Made by a program: the position numbers and the translations under genes. From positions 1,588,001-1,652,000 of the forward strand of contig NZ_CP150239.1 in the NCBI RefSeq assembly GCF_037975215.1: a DNA stretch of 64,000 nucleotides, read 5' to 3'. This DNA is from Solibacillus sp. FSL R5-0449 (lineage in GTDB: Bacteria > Bacillota > Bacilli > Bacillales_A > Planococcaceae). Below the pieces are notes generated by a model. That model was not told where the DNA came from and did no database searches. It saw nothing but the letters and a program-made list of their open reading frames with translations. Shown piece after piece: positions 15,288 to 23,108 of the stretch (the first letter of the stretch is position 1; every line of letters starts with the position of its first letter).

Positions 15288-16883
15288 ATGAGAATGAGTA
15301 GAAAAATTTGGGTTTTTGATACGACATTACGTGATGGTGAGCAAGTGCCTGGGGCTAAACTGAATTTATATGAAAAAGTGGAAATTGCCCAGCAGTTAAA
15401 AAAGCTCGGTGTTGATATTATTGAAGCCGGATTCCCAGCATCTTCACAAGGTGATTTTGAAGCAGTAAAAGCTGTGGCTCAAAAGGTTGGCCAAAATTCG
15501 AATATGATGATCACGGCACTTGCCCGTGCGGTAAAAGATGATATTGATTCTGTATATAATGCAGTGAAATACGCCAATAATCCAATGATCCATATGGTTT
15601 TAGGAACATCCGATATTCATGTGGAGAAGAAGTTCAGTAAATCGAAAGACCAGATCCTGCAAATCGGAGTTGATGCAGTAAAATACGCGAAAACGTTACT
15701 GCCGCAAGTACAGTATTCAACGGAAGATGCATCCCGATCTGATTTTGAATACCTGTGGAAAACGATTGAAGCGGTCATGAAGGCCGGCGCTACGATGATT
15801 AATGTACCGGATACAGTCGGATATGCCGAGCCGGAACAATGGGGAGAGATGATTGCCAAGCTGAACTATCGAATGAAAAACCTGGACGATTCGGTACTGC
15901 TTTCTGTTCACTGTCACAACGATTTAGGGATGGCGACTGCCAATACATTAGCGGCGGTCAAAAATGGTGCCGATAAAATCGAAGTGACGATGAACGGTAT
16001 TGGCGAACGTGCTGGTAACGCGGCGTTAGAAGAAGTTGTGATGGCGATTAAGACGCGCGGTGATGTGTACGATGTGTTTACAGATATTAATACGAAAGAA
16101 ATTATGAATACGTCTCGCTTAGTTTCAAGCTTCATGGGTCTTGATGTGCAAGTGAACAAAGCGATTACAGGTGATAATGCATTTGCCCACTCATCAGGAA
16201 TTCATCAGGACGGCTTATTGAAATCACGTGATGCTTATGAAATTGTCCATCCGGAAGATGTTGGCCTGGATGATATGGAACTAGTGTTAACAGCACGCTC
16301 CGGTCGTCATGCAGTGAAAAATGCGCTATCTAAACTTGGATTTGATGATTTCTCGGATGAAGAGTTTGAAGGTATTTTTGAAAGCTTCCTGAAACTGGCC
16401 GATTCGAAAAAGGAAGTTTACAACCATGATCTATATGTCATTGTTGAAAGCTACTACGAAAAAACAGAGAAGAACAATCCAAACAAGGAATCCTACTCTG
16501 ATCAGTTTTATGATATCGAAGACTTACAGATTATTTCAAATGCTGCTTTCCCGTCAGCCAGCGTAAAAATTCGCCGCGGGGAAGATGTATTCAAATCAAG
16601 TGCGGTCGGCTCCGGTCCGATTGACGCCCTTTATTCAGCCATTGCGAACGTTACAGGAATCAAGGTAAAGCTTGTTGAATATAACATCAGCTCTGTATCA
16701 CGTGGGCAGGAAGCATTAGGGAAAGTAAAAATTATTATTGAATATGGCGGAGAAAATTATATTGCTAAAGCAGCAGATACGGATATTTTAAAAGCTTCGG
16801 CTATGGCCTATATTAACGCTATAAACAGTGTGATTGTCGCAAAAATTGCCCCGCAACCAGTTACGACGACAGCTACAGTATAA
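15288..16883 (+). CDS. leuA: 2-isopropylmalate synthase
   Basis: A 531-residue enzyme of the IPMS/citramalate synthase/homocitrate synthase family; it condenses 2-ketoisovalerate with acetyl-CoA in the first committed leucine step. FDTTLRDGEQVPGAKLN, the metal site HCHNDLGMATANTLAAVKNG and NGIGERAGNAALEE are clear, followed by the C-terminal allosteric LeuA dimer domain (about residues 400-520) for feedback by leucine. The T-box with a CTC specifier supports leucine rather than isoleucine. It stands alone, with no leuBCD following. ATG 15288 and ATG 15294 are both possible starts after AAAGGGG. A citramalate synthase activity is not excluded. Confidence 0.85.
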   Translation: MRMSRKIWVFDTTLRDGEQVPGAKLNLYEKVEIAQQLKKLGVDIIEAGFPASSQGDFEAVKAVAQKVGQNSNMMITALARAVKDDIDSVYNAVKYANNPMIHMVLGTSDIHVEKKFSKSKDQILQIGVDAVKYAKTLLPQVQYSTEDASRSDFEYLWKTIEAVMKAGATMINVPDTVGYAEPEQWGEMIAKLNYRMKNLDDSVLLSVHCHNDLGMATANTLAAVKNGADKIEVTMNGIGERAGNAALEEVVMAIKTRGDVYDVFTDINTKEIMNTSRLVSSFMGLDVQVNKAITGDNAFAHSSGIHQDGLLKSRDAYEIVHPEDVGLDDMELVLTARSGRHAVKNALSKLGFDDFSDEEFEGIFESFLKLADSKKEVYNHDLYVIVESYYEKTEKNNPNKESYSDQFYDIEDLQIISNAAFPSASVKIRRGEDVFKSSAVGSGPIDALYSAIANVTGIKVKLVEYNISSVSRGQEALGKVKIIIEYGGENYIAKAADTDILKASAMAYINAINSVIVAKIAPQPVTTTATV

Positions 16884-16917
16884 ACAGGTTGAAGTGAATA
16901 GCATATGAAAATTATAG

Positions 16918-16960
16918 GCAGTCCAAATTGTACGATATGTAAAGTTTGGACTGCTTTTTT
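16918..16960 (+). terminator. Intrinsic terminator of leuA
   Basis: A 10-bp perfect stem (GCAGTCCAAA at 16918-16927 with TTTGGACTGC at 16945-16954) and six T residues. Confidence 0.85.
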
Positions 16961-17014
16961 AGTTGTAAAGTTACGTTTGTGTTTCCATTACGGTTAAATT
17001 AACGTGAGAAACAA

Positions 17015-17057
17015 AAAGTAGAGCCACTTGAAAATACAAATGGCTCTACTTTTTTAA
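17015..17057. terminator. Terminator for the minus-strand oxidoreductase (bidirectional form)
   Basis: AAAGTAGAGCCA and TGGCTCTACTTT form a 12-bp stem flanked by A runs and T runs. It follows the end of the minus-strand gene at 17065 and could also back up leuA termination. Confidence 0.75.
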
Positions 17058-17064
17058 AATTCTA

Positions 17065-18060
17065 TTATTTTTTAAACTGTTCCATTAATAGACGGTAGCT
17101 GTTCAGACGCTGATCGATCGTATATAAATTACAGTTGATCATCGCTTCATCAAAGCCGTAATATGCCTGTTCTTCTCTAATCTGATTCGCCACATCTTCG
17201 GCAGAACCGATCAGCATAAGCGGACGGTTTTCTTCCAGAATCATTTTATCCATCTCTGTAAGCGGATAGTCATTTGCTTCCTCAGGAGAAAGCACAGTCA
17301 GGAGCTTACCACGCATCAAGTTCAGGCGGGTAATTTGCATCGGCATCGATAAGTATTCCGCTTCTTCCGCCGTTTCAGCTACACTGATCGCATAAGTCGT
17401 AATAATTTGCGGCTGTTCCATAAAGTATGATGGCTGGAAACTGTTGCGGTATGCATCGAAAATCCCTTTAGACATTTGTCCATTGAAGAACTGGGCAAAG
17501 GAATAGCCGACACCCGCTTCACCCGCTTTTTTCGCACTTTGTCCGCTTGATCCAAGCAGCCAGCTTTGCGGAAGCTGTATTTTGAAAGGAGCGGCGACAA
17601 CATTATCATAAACCGCTTCACCTGTACGCTGTTCATTCATTAAACGTAAAATAACTTCGAGTTTATCGTATTGTTCTGTCAGGTCAGGTCTGCGTCCACT
17701 TGCAAGCGCAGTCATTGCAGGCATATCCCCGCCAGGAGCACGGCCTGCACCGAAATCGATACGACCTGGTGCCAACGCAGCCAATGTTTTAAATACTTCT
17801 GCCACTTTATATGGAGAATAATGCATCATCATAATGCCGCCCGTTCCTACACGGATACGCTCTGTTTTCGCCGCAACATAGGCAGCTGTTACTTCAGGCG
17901 CCGAGCTGGCAAGGGAAGTTGTGTTATGGTGCTCTGCAAACCAGATTCGTTCATAACCTTGCTCATCACCAAGTTGGGCAAGCTTCACTGCATTTGCTAG
18001 TGCATCGGTTGATGTCATGCCTTTGGAAATAGGTACTTGATCTAATATACTAAGTTTCAT
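17065..18060 (-). CDS. LLM class flavin-dependent oxidoreductase (luciferase-like)
   Basis: A 331-residue TIM-barrel protein of the bacterial-luciferase-like monooxygenase family. Typical segments are LSILDQVPIS at the start, YERIWFAEHHNTTSLAS, RIRVGTGGIMMMHYSP, and RIDFGAGRAPGGDM. Proteins of this sub-type use reduced FMN from a separate reductase. The substrate cannot be deduced. The start is ATG 18060 after GAGGTG. It is monocistronic, with a terminator just downstream. Confidence 0.8.
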   Translation of the reverse strand: MKLSILDQVPISKGMTSTDALANAVKLAQLGDEQGYERIWFAEHHNTTSLASSAPEVTAAYVAAKTERIRVGTGGIMMMHYSPYKVAEVFKTLAALAPGRIDFGAGRAPGGDMPAMTALASGRRPDLTEQYDKLEVILRLMNEQRTGEAVYDNVVAAPFKIQLPQSWLLGSSGQSAKKAGEAGVGYSFAQFFNGQMSKGIFDAYRNSFQPSYFMEQPQIITTYAISVAETAEEAEYLSMPMQITRLNLMRGKLLTVLSPEEANDYPLTEMDKMILEENRPLMLIGSAEDVANQIREEQAYYGFDEAMINCNLYTIDQRLNSYRLLMEQFKK

Positions 18061-18121
18061 TGAAATTCACCTCAACTGTTCGTTACAGTTTACGATAACG
18101 AATTGAACGGCAAATGTAAAA

Positions 18122-18694
18122 TTATTGGCCTCTCGTATAGGCCTTAATGATCGCAAGACGTTCGCGAATACGTGATTTTGTATTGACGACTTTTGGCGTA
18201 GGGGCAGCCACTACATCCGCCTTTAAACCAAGTTTGCGAGCGAGAATGGTCGCACGCTTCAAATGAAAATCATTTGAGATGATCGTGATGCTCTCTGTAT
18301 CTTCAGGCATCAGTTCTTTTGCGAACAACAAATTTTCATAAGTCGTTGTAGACTGATCTTCCAATAGCACTCGATCTTCAGCAATCCCATGTTTGATTAA
18401 ATAGTCAGCCATAACAGAGGCTTCTGTGCGATCTTCATCAGCACCCTGACCACCTGTAACAATCGCTTTTACGGTAGGATATTTTTGAAGATAATCCACT
18501 GCCGCATCTAAACGGTTTTTTAATGATTGGGAAGGGATGCCGCCTGGTTTCACTTTTGCGCCTAAAACGACCACATATTCGTTGGAACCGTCTGCCTCAT
18601 TTTTTAACACTGCATTCATTTCATAGTCAAGCCAGTAGAAAATTAACACGAGGATAAGAACAATAAATAATAGTGCAAAAATAATTCTTTTCAA
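18122..18694 (-). CDS. YdcF family protein (DUF218)
   Basis: A 190-residue protein with one N-terminal membrane helix (IIFALLFIVLILVLIFYW) and a DUF218 domain: YVVVLGAKVKPGGIPSQSLK, VKAIVTGGQGADEDRTEA, LLEDQSTTTYENLLFAKELM and IISNDFHLKRATILARKLG. The family includes ElyC/SanA/YdcF proteins linked to envelope metabolism; the exact activity is not known. The start is TTG 18694 after GGGGGG: longer frames upstream run through the preceding gene's end. The ribosome binding site lies in the 3' arm of the upstream terminator hairpin. Confidence 0.75.
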   Translation of the reverse strand: MKRIIFALLFIVLILVLIFYWLDYEMNAVLKNEADGSNEYVVVLGAKVKPGGIPSQSLKNRLDAAVDYLQKYPTVKAIVTGGQGADEDRTEASVMADYLIKHGIAEDRVLLEDQSTTTYENLLFAKELMPEDTESITIISNDFHLKRATILARKLGLKADVVAAPTPKVVNTKSRIRERLAIIKAYTRGQ

Positions 18695-18735
18695 AAAAAT
18701 CCCCCCTTTATGTAGTATACGATGCATAAAGGGGG
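18693..18735 (-). terminator. Terminator of the TDT transporter gene that contains the ydcF ribosome binding site
   Basis: On the minus strand CCCCCTTTATG (18735-18725) pairs perfectly with CATAAAGGGGG (18712-18702) and is followed by ATTTTTTT. It is a strong intrinsic terminator, yet the GGGGG of its 3' arm is the Shine-Dalgarno sequence of the next gene, whose TTG is at 18694. Confidence 0.75.
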
Positions 18736-18758
18736 AATGTTTCGCTATTGCGAAAGAA

Positions 18759-19730
18759 TTATGAAATGGCTTCTTTTTCTTCTCGAATGACTCTGCGCTG
18801 TAGTCGTACTTGTACAGACAAGTAGTTGATATAGCGGATAAAAACATAAAATACAATAATTGCAGAGAAAGTTATTTGAAAATAAAAATAAGGTTCCAGC
18901 CAATTTGTCGAAATCCCGTTTTGCCCGAAATAATGAATGATCCCATAAGTGGCCGTAGCAGAAATTACTAACGGGAATGTAAAGGCAGCATAGCTTGGAT
19001 AAAAAGGCAGCTGTAAGGCACCCGGTAATTTCGAAAGTACTAGTAGATACATGATTTGCGCGAGGATGAATAATGTCAGCACAATGCCGAATTGACTTTC
19101 AAACTGCTGGAAATAAGCAGCTAAACTAATCGAAACGGGCGCAGTTAAAATTGTCAGCATCGGAATCGTAGGCTCCGGCAAATCTTTTTTAATAAATACA
19201 CGGAAAATAAGAATCGGTAGTAACACAATGAAAGCACAAATCGCAAAAATAACAATCGCTTTTGTGAATATGCCGGAAAGATCACTCGCTGTTAGTGGCA
19301 AGACGGCAGTCCCGACAAACATAATAAGCCAGCTTGGATAAATATCCGAAATCGAAATTCGTTTTTTCCAAATAAACGTTCGGATAAAATAAAAGATTAT
19401 AAAGATTTGAGTCGTTGCAGCTAGAATCCAGATCATATGTATAACGAAATCACTTACACCATAATAGTGTAAACCACTACTGATCGATAAAGTCCCCATC
19501 GTAAAAGTGGGAGATACTGATGCAATAATCGGGTTTTGCATTTCTGTTAGAATACTGGAAAACGCAAAAATCAGTTTTCCGATAATTAATAGAAATAAAA
19601 AGATCCCTATAAAAAAACAGACGTGACCGAAAGCGGCTTTGTCCATACTAAAAAATAAATTTCCCAATGAAACCAGTCCGAGCATGAGCCCACTGATAGG
19701 AATTGGGACTACTTGAAATAAATTTCTCAC
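18759..19730 (-). CDS. TDT family transporter (TehA/SLAC1-like)
   Basis: A membrane protein of about 323 residues with ten predicted helices, of the tellurite-resistance/dicarboxylate transporter (TDT) family. Features are VPIPISGLMLGLVSLGNLF at the N-terminus, MGTLSISSGLHYYG, and FYPSYAAFTFPLVISATATY near the end. Relatives move anions such as malate, sulfite or chloride, or give resistance to tellurite. GTG 19730 is preferred because GGAGG lies five bases upstream; the frame stays open for another 17 residues. The cargo is unknown. Confidence 0.7.
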   Translation of the reverse strand: MRNLFQVVPIPISGLMLGLVSLGNLFFSMDKAAFGHVCFFIGIFLFLLIIGKLIFAFSSILTEMQNPIIASVSPTFTMGTLSISSGLHYYGVSDFVIHMIWILAATTQIFIIFYFIRTFIWKKRISISDIYPSWLIMFVGTAVLPLTASDLSGIFTKAIVIFAICAFIVLLPILIFRVFIKKDLPEPTIPMLTILTAPVSISLAAYFQQFESQFGIVLTLFILAQIMYLLVLSKLPGALQLPFYPSYAAFTFPLVISATATYGIIHYFGQNGISTNWLEPYFYFQITFSAIIVFYVFIRYINYLSVQVRLQRRVIREEKEAIS

Positions 19731-19813
19731 AATGGCCTCCAACATTTCACAACAAGGTGCACACTCTATGAAAAAATTCATAAAATGTACACATTGTTTC
19801 TATTAATTCTATT

Positions 19814-20128
19814 CTACTGCGTAATTTTTAATCCGACAACCGCAATAATAATAAACGAAATAAATAGAATTCTTTTCCAGTCCTTGGATTCATTATAAAT
19901 AAACATGCCTACAAGCGTCCCTCCGACTGTCCCGATCCCTGTCCAGACAGCATAGGCGACACCCATCGGCAATTCTTTCATTGCCAGTGAAAGGAGAGAG
20001 AAACTGAAAATAAAAGAACCGATCAGAAACGCATAGGAGCCGAATGATTTCTTCTGGGCAACTTTATTCATTCCGATCACACCGCCGACTTCAAAAAGTC
20101 CGGCAAAAATTAAATATACCCAAGCCAT
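19814..20128 (-). CDS. Small multidrug resistance (SMR) subunit, YkkD-like
   Basis: A 104-residue four-helix SMR protein. MAWVYLIFAGLFEVGGVIGM carries the helix-1 glutamate (E13) that binds proton and drug, and PMGVAYAVWTGIGTVGG is the family signature. It closely resembles the YkkD/YvdR partner of paired SMR pumps. Its start overlaps the stop of the upstream SMR gene by one base (TAATG), so the two are translationally coupled and probably form a heterodimer. Paired SMRs export cationic compounds or guanidinium-like substrates; here a TetR gene replaces a riboswitch. Confidence 0.85.
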   Translation of the reverse strand: MAWVYLIFAGLFEVGGVIGMNKVAQKKSFGSYAFLIGSFIFSFSLLSLAMKELPMGVAYAVWTGIGTVGGTLVGMFIYNESKDWKRILFISFIIIAVVGLKITQ

Positions 20129-20466
20129 TATGCATCCCTCGTTTCTTCCGGATCATTGGAAATAAGCTTTAACCCAATCACACCGATCAATAATAGTCCA
20201 ATAAATCCGATTTTCGTGAAGCTGAACGGCTCGTTGAAAATGACCGTTTCCGCAATGACCGTACCGGCAGTCCCGATCCCTGTAAACACTGCGTAAACAG
20301 TAGCAACAGGCAGTTTCTCTGTTGCGATAATTAAAATATAAAATGATATTACGATTAATGCGGCAACTCCTACCCATAGCCACACAGAGTTTGCGTATTT
20401 CAGTCCCATTGCCCAAACAATTTCAATGATGCCAGCCAATAGGACGAGTATCCAATATTTTGTCAT
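20128..20466 (-). CDS. Small multidrug resistance (SMR) subunit, YkkC-like
   Basis: A 112-residue SMR protein with four helices. The helix-1 glutamate lies in AGIIEIVWAMGLKYAN (E15), and PVATVYAVFTGIGTAGTVI is the SMR signature. It is most like YkkC/YvdS. ATG 20466 follows GAGGTG, only six bases after the TetR stop codon. Together with the YkkD-like gene it should form an asymmetric efflux dimer in the cell membrane. Confidence 0.85.
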   Translation of the reverse strand: MTKYWILVLLAGIIEIVWAMGLKYANSVWLWVGVAALIVISFYILIIATEKLPVATVYAVFTGIGTAGTVIAETVIFNEPFSFTKIGFIGLLLIGVIGLKLISNDPEETRDA

Positions 20467-20471
20467 GATGT

Positions 20472-21038
20472 CTACACCTCAGCTCTTATTCCTCTGTGAA
20501 ATATGGTCCATCCCGCCTGCAAACGTTTTTCACACCGTTCACTGCCGCCATAAAGCATTTCGACATACAGACTATCAAGCAATGCCAAAAAGCCGATTGC
20601 TGCTTCATTCGCTGCAACGGACAGTTGCTGTTCTTTTAAATAATCCGTGAATAGCCTTTCTAATTCGTCCAAATAAATGTACGTTTGTTCACTTAACTGC
20701 TGCTCCAAATGTTGCGGCATTAAGAAAATCGAACGCATGAAAAATTTAGTTTCCGCAAATGATTCAAAGCGTTGCTGAAAAGATTGCAGATATGACAGTA
20801 ATACTTTTTCGACAGGAAGTTGTTGATGTTTTGCGATAAATTCTTTTGCAAATAACAGTTCAGCTTCCATTGCCTGTTTCGATATCGATAAATAGAGTGC
20901 ATCTTTACTTTTATAATACGTATAGATCGATTGTTTCCGTATTCCTACTTCTTCCGCAATCTGGGCCAGTGATCCGCCGCTGTATCCGTGTTCACTGAAA
21001 TTGAGCAAAGCGGCCTGTATGATCTTCTCTTTCGTCAT
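20472..21038 (-). CDS. TetR family repressor of the SMR operon
   Basis: A 188-residue TetR protein. The helix-turn-helix covers residues about 1-50 (MTKEKIIQAALLNFSEHGYS, then SLAQIAEEVGIRKQSIYTYY), with a helical ligand domain after it. It is the first gene of the operon with the two SMR subunits, the same order as yvdT-yvdS-yvdR of B. subtilis, so it probably represses its own operon and is released by a pump substrate. ATG 21038 follows AAGGTG; a longer frame upstream lacks TetR sequence. Confidence 0.85.
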   Translation of the reverse strand: MTKEKIIQAALLNFSEHGYSGGSLAQIAEEVGIRKQSIYTYYKSKDALYLSISKQAMEAELLFAKEFIAKHQQLPVEKVLLSYLQSFQQRFESFAETKFFMRSIFLMPQHLEQQLSEQTYIYLDELERLFTDYLKEQQLSVAANEAAIGFLALLDSLYVEMLYGGSERCEKRLQAGWTIFHRGIRAEV

Positions 21039-21077
21039 GTTATCACCTTCCTGACGTTCGTAAGGTAAGAGTAGCAA

Positions 21078-21093
21078 ATATTGATTGCGATTG
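21078..21093. promoter_or_regulatory. Candidate TetR operator
   Basis: Between the divergent TetR-SMR operon and the glycosylase gene lies a dyad, GATTGCGATTGCAAAC (TTGC and GCAA half-sites on either strand), about 50 bases before the TetR start. Position fits an operator; no TetR footprint is known for it. Confidence 0.35.
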
Positions 21094-21134
21094 CAAACGT
21101 GTTGGATTACAGTGGTTAACAAGAGGTGAGTACA

Positions 21135-21692
21135 ATGGAGCGTTGCAGTTGGGTAAAGCTGGATGAACCGATTTATGTGAAATATCATGACGAAGAGTGG
21201 GGCGTCCCCGTTTATGACGACCGGAAGCTATTTGAAATGCTCTGTCTGGAAGGGGCGCAGGCAGGTTTAAGCTGGTTGACTATTTTAAAAAGAAGAGAGG
21301 GGTATTTGGCAGCATTTGATCAGCTCGATGCAGAAAAGATTGTACAATATGATGACGAAAAAATTGAAGCATTAAGAAATGACGAACGCATTATCCGCAA
21401 TCGGCTGAAAATCAAAAGTGTCGTCACGAATGCCGAGAGCTTTTTAGCTATCCAAAAACAATATGGCACCTTTTCAAACTATATTTGGTCTTTTGTCGAC
21501 GGTAAGCCGCTGATCAATTCATGGGAATCATCCGCACAAGTACCGATTACGACAGAAATAAGCGACCGTATGAGCAAGCAACTGAAAAAAGACGGATTCA
21601 AATTTGTCGGCAGCACAATCTGTTATTCCTATATGCAGGCAGTCGGCATGGTAAATGACCATACAACGAATTGCCACTGTTTTAAAAGGTAA
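21135..21692 (+). CDS. tag: DNA-3-methyladenine glycosylase I
   Basis: A 185-residue Tag-type glycosylase that removes 3-methyladenine from alkylated DNA. The zinc ligands of the HhH-fold Tag family are visible: C4 in MERCSWV, the histidine of KYHDEEWG, and the C-terminal H and C in NDHTTNCHC. FEMLCLEGAQAGLSWLTIL is the substrate-pocket region. ATG 21135 lies seven bases after AGAGGTG; a GTG at 21126 lies inside that site. A GC hairpin without a T run follows. Confidence 0.9.
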   Translation: MERCSWVKLDEPIYVKYHDEEWGVPVYDDRKLFEMLCLEGAQAGLSWLTILKRREGYLAAFDQLDAEKIVQYDDEKIEALRNDERIIRNRLKIKSVVTNAESFLAIQKQYGTFSNYIWSFVDGKPLINSWESSAQVPITTEISDRMSKQLKKDGFKFVGSTICYSYMQAVGMVNDHTTNCHCFKR

Positions 21693-21693
21693 A

Positions 21694-21715
21694 GAGGGGC
21701 GGATTTCTGCCCCTC
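21694..21715 (+). terminator. GC hairpin after tag
   Basis: GAGGGGC and GCCCCTC form a 7-bp stem with an 8-base loop a few bases after the tag stop codon. There is no T run, so it may be a weak terminator or a 3' stabiliser. Confidence 0.4.
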
Positions 21716-21743
21716 ATATAGAATTTGTGGATTATATACTTGG

Positions 21744-21839
21744 AAGTGAGGAATAACGAGCTAGAAGTGAGGATTAAACAAGAGCAAGTGAGGATTATTC
21801 AGCCCGAAGTGAGGAATATTTTGCCCGAACTGAGGAATA
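21744..21839. repeat. Five-copy 21-bp tandem repeat
   Basis: The 12-base core AAGTGAGGAATA (variants AAGTGAGGATTA and AACTGAGGAATA) recurs at 21744, 21765, 21786, 21807 and 21828, exactly every 21 bases, with nine-base spacers that vary. No gene covers it. A period of 21 places every core on the same face of the helix. Confidence 0.85.
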
Positions 21840-21892
21840 AATATTGATTCAACACAATTCAAACGGACGTCTTGTTATTTAATCTACAGAAG

Positions 21893-22075
21893 TTAAAGCA
21901 CTAAATTTTGCAAAAGCGACACCGTTAAAATAATAGTCGATAAAGTTCCTGCGGATACTAAAACGTACATCTTTTTTCGGTTTACTTCTTTTGTAGGTTT
22001 TGCAGCTTCTTTAGAAACGGCGATCCAAATCACAGTCGAAACTATGGCTAGTACGATTAAAGCGGCACTCGACAT
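21893..22075 (-). CDS. Small two-helix membrane protein
   Basis: A 60-residue protein with two membrane helices (ALIVLAIVSTVIWIAVS and MYVLVSAGTLSTIILTVSLL) and a short basic loop (KEVNRKK). ATG 22075 lies eight bases after GGAGG. It may be co-transcribed with the hypothetical gene upstream at 22098-22577. No function known. Confidence 0.5.
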   Translation of the reverse strand: MSSAALIVLAIVSTVIWIAVSKEAAKPTKEVNRKKMYVLVSAGTLSTIILTVSLLQNLVL

Positions 22076-22097
22076 CAATAATTCCTCCCCCGAAATC

Positions 22098-22577
22098 CTA
22101 GTTTTTTATCGCTTGTTCTACATAGGCTAAAAAATGATTATAGTTGGGCTTGCCATCAAAATATAGCTTCACTTCATAAATGGGACACAATGCATGATCC
22201 AGCTTTTTAGAATAAAGAACGGATTCGTCTTTCACACTCTGTTCATATCCATTTAAATGTACGGTATTTGCTTTTACGGAATTAAATTCAAACCAGCGAT
22301 AGTGCCCGTCTTTGTGATTTTTTATGACTTCGCCTAAATACGCACCAATACGTGTGATGAGCTTCTCTGAATGCTCTTTTAAAAGCTGCTGACCGAATTC
22401 TGTATGGAGTATCCGTTCAGCGTACTCATTAACGAGACGAACACTATCAATTGAATAATCCAAATTAGCTTTAGTTAAATGATTCTGATCCCATTGTTCA
22501 GGTGAAACATCTTTAAATAACAAATCCGCAATAGATTTCTTATTATTTTTAATTAGTTTAGGTTTTAAGAAAAACAC
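22098..22577 (-). CDS. Hypothetical soluble protein
   Basis: About 159 residues, mostly helical at first (IADLLFKDVSPEQWDQNH, VRLVNEYAERILHTEFGQQL) and beta-rich later (YRWFEFNSVKANTVHLNG, LCPIYEVKLYFDG). There is no signal peptide and no family is recognised. GTG 22577 after GAGGTGGGA is the favoured start; TTG 22616 further up is possible. It is followed on the same strand by a small membrane protein gene. Confidence 0.5.
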   Translation of the reverse strand: MFFLKPKLIKNNKKSIADLLFKDVSPEQWDQNHLTKANLDYSIDSVRLVNEYAERILHTEFGQQLLKEHSEKLITRIGAYLGEVIKNHKDGHYRWFEFNSVKANTVHLNGYEQSVKDESVLYSKKLDHALCPIYEVKLYFDGKPNYNHFLAYVEQAIKN

Positions 22578-22634
22578 AGTTCCCACCTCATCTTCAATCT
22601 GACCTGTTAACCACAATTATACATAAAATAAGAC

Positions 22635-22668
22635 AAAACATTTTAGTCGAACTAAAAATGTTTTATCT
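22635..22668 (-). terminator. Terminator after the universal stress gene
   Basis: AAAACATTTTAGT and ACTAAAAATGTTTT form a stem with one bulge around TCGA, followed on the minus strand by TTTTGTCTTATTTT. It lies just after the stop of the gene at 22676. Confidence 0.6.
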
Positions 22669-22675
22669 TCTTTGC

Positions 22676-23095
22676 TTACTTCACTAGCATCGCTGGGCAT
22701 TGGACGCGCTTCATCACTTTATGTGATACGCTCCCCAGTACCATTTCCTGCAGACTGTTTAACCCGCGGCTGCCGATCACAACTAAATCTACATTTTTTG
22801 TATTGGCATATTTGATGATTTCAGGACCCGGTGAGCCATGAATGATTTCTACTTTATAACGAACTTGTTGCTCGCTGAACAGTTCCTCGATCGGCACAAG
22901 CTTTCGACGGCGTTCCATGTAAAGACTTTCAATCGAACTTGAATGCAGTACATCCGTTTTCGCTTTTTCCATATCAATGATAAAAAGGATGGTTACCATT
23001 GTTTCAGAATTGATTTGGGCTATTTTTAAAGCTTCCTTAGCCGCACGTATCGAGTTTTGCGAACCATCAGCGGCCAGTAAAATGTGTTCATACAT
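22676..23095 (-). CDS. Universal stress protein (UspA family)
   Basis: A 139-residue single-domain UspA protein. ILLAADGSQNSIRAA starts the fold, and VVIGSRGLNSLQEMVLGSVS holds the ATP-binding G-x2-G-x9-G-S motif. Such proteins bind ATP and are induced by starvation or stress. It follows a SulP transporter gene by 13 bases on the same strand, so the two are probably one operon, a pairing (SulP plus Usp) that recurs in bacteria. Confidence 0.85.
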   Translation of the reverse strand: MYEHILLAADGSQNSIRAAKEALKIAQINSETMVTILFIIDMEKAKTDVLHSSSIESLYMERRRKLVPIEELFSEQQVRYKVEIIHGSPGPEIIKYANTKNVDLVVIGSRGLNSLQEMVLGSVSHKVMKRVQCPAMLVK

Positions 23096-23108
23096 AATGA
23101 GCCACCTC

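Noticed and set aside
21694-21839. CRISPR-like array
   Set aside because: The repeat unit (12-base core, 21-base period) is too short, spacers are nine bases, and no cas genes are present.
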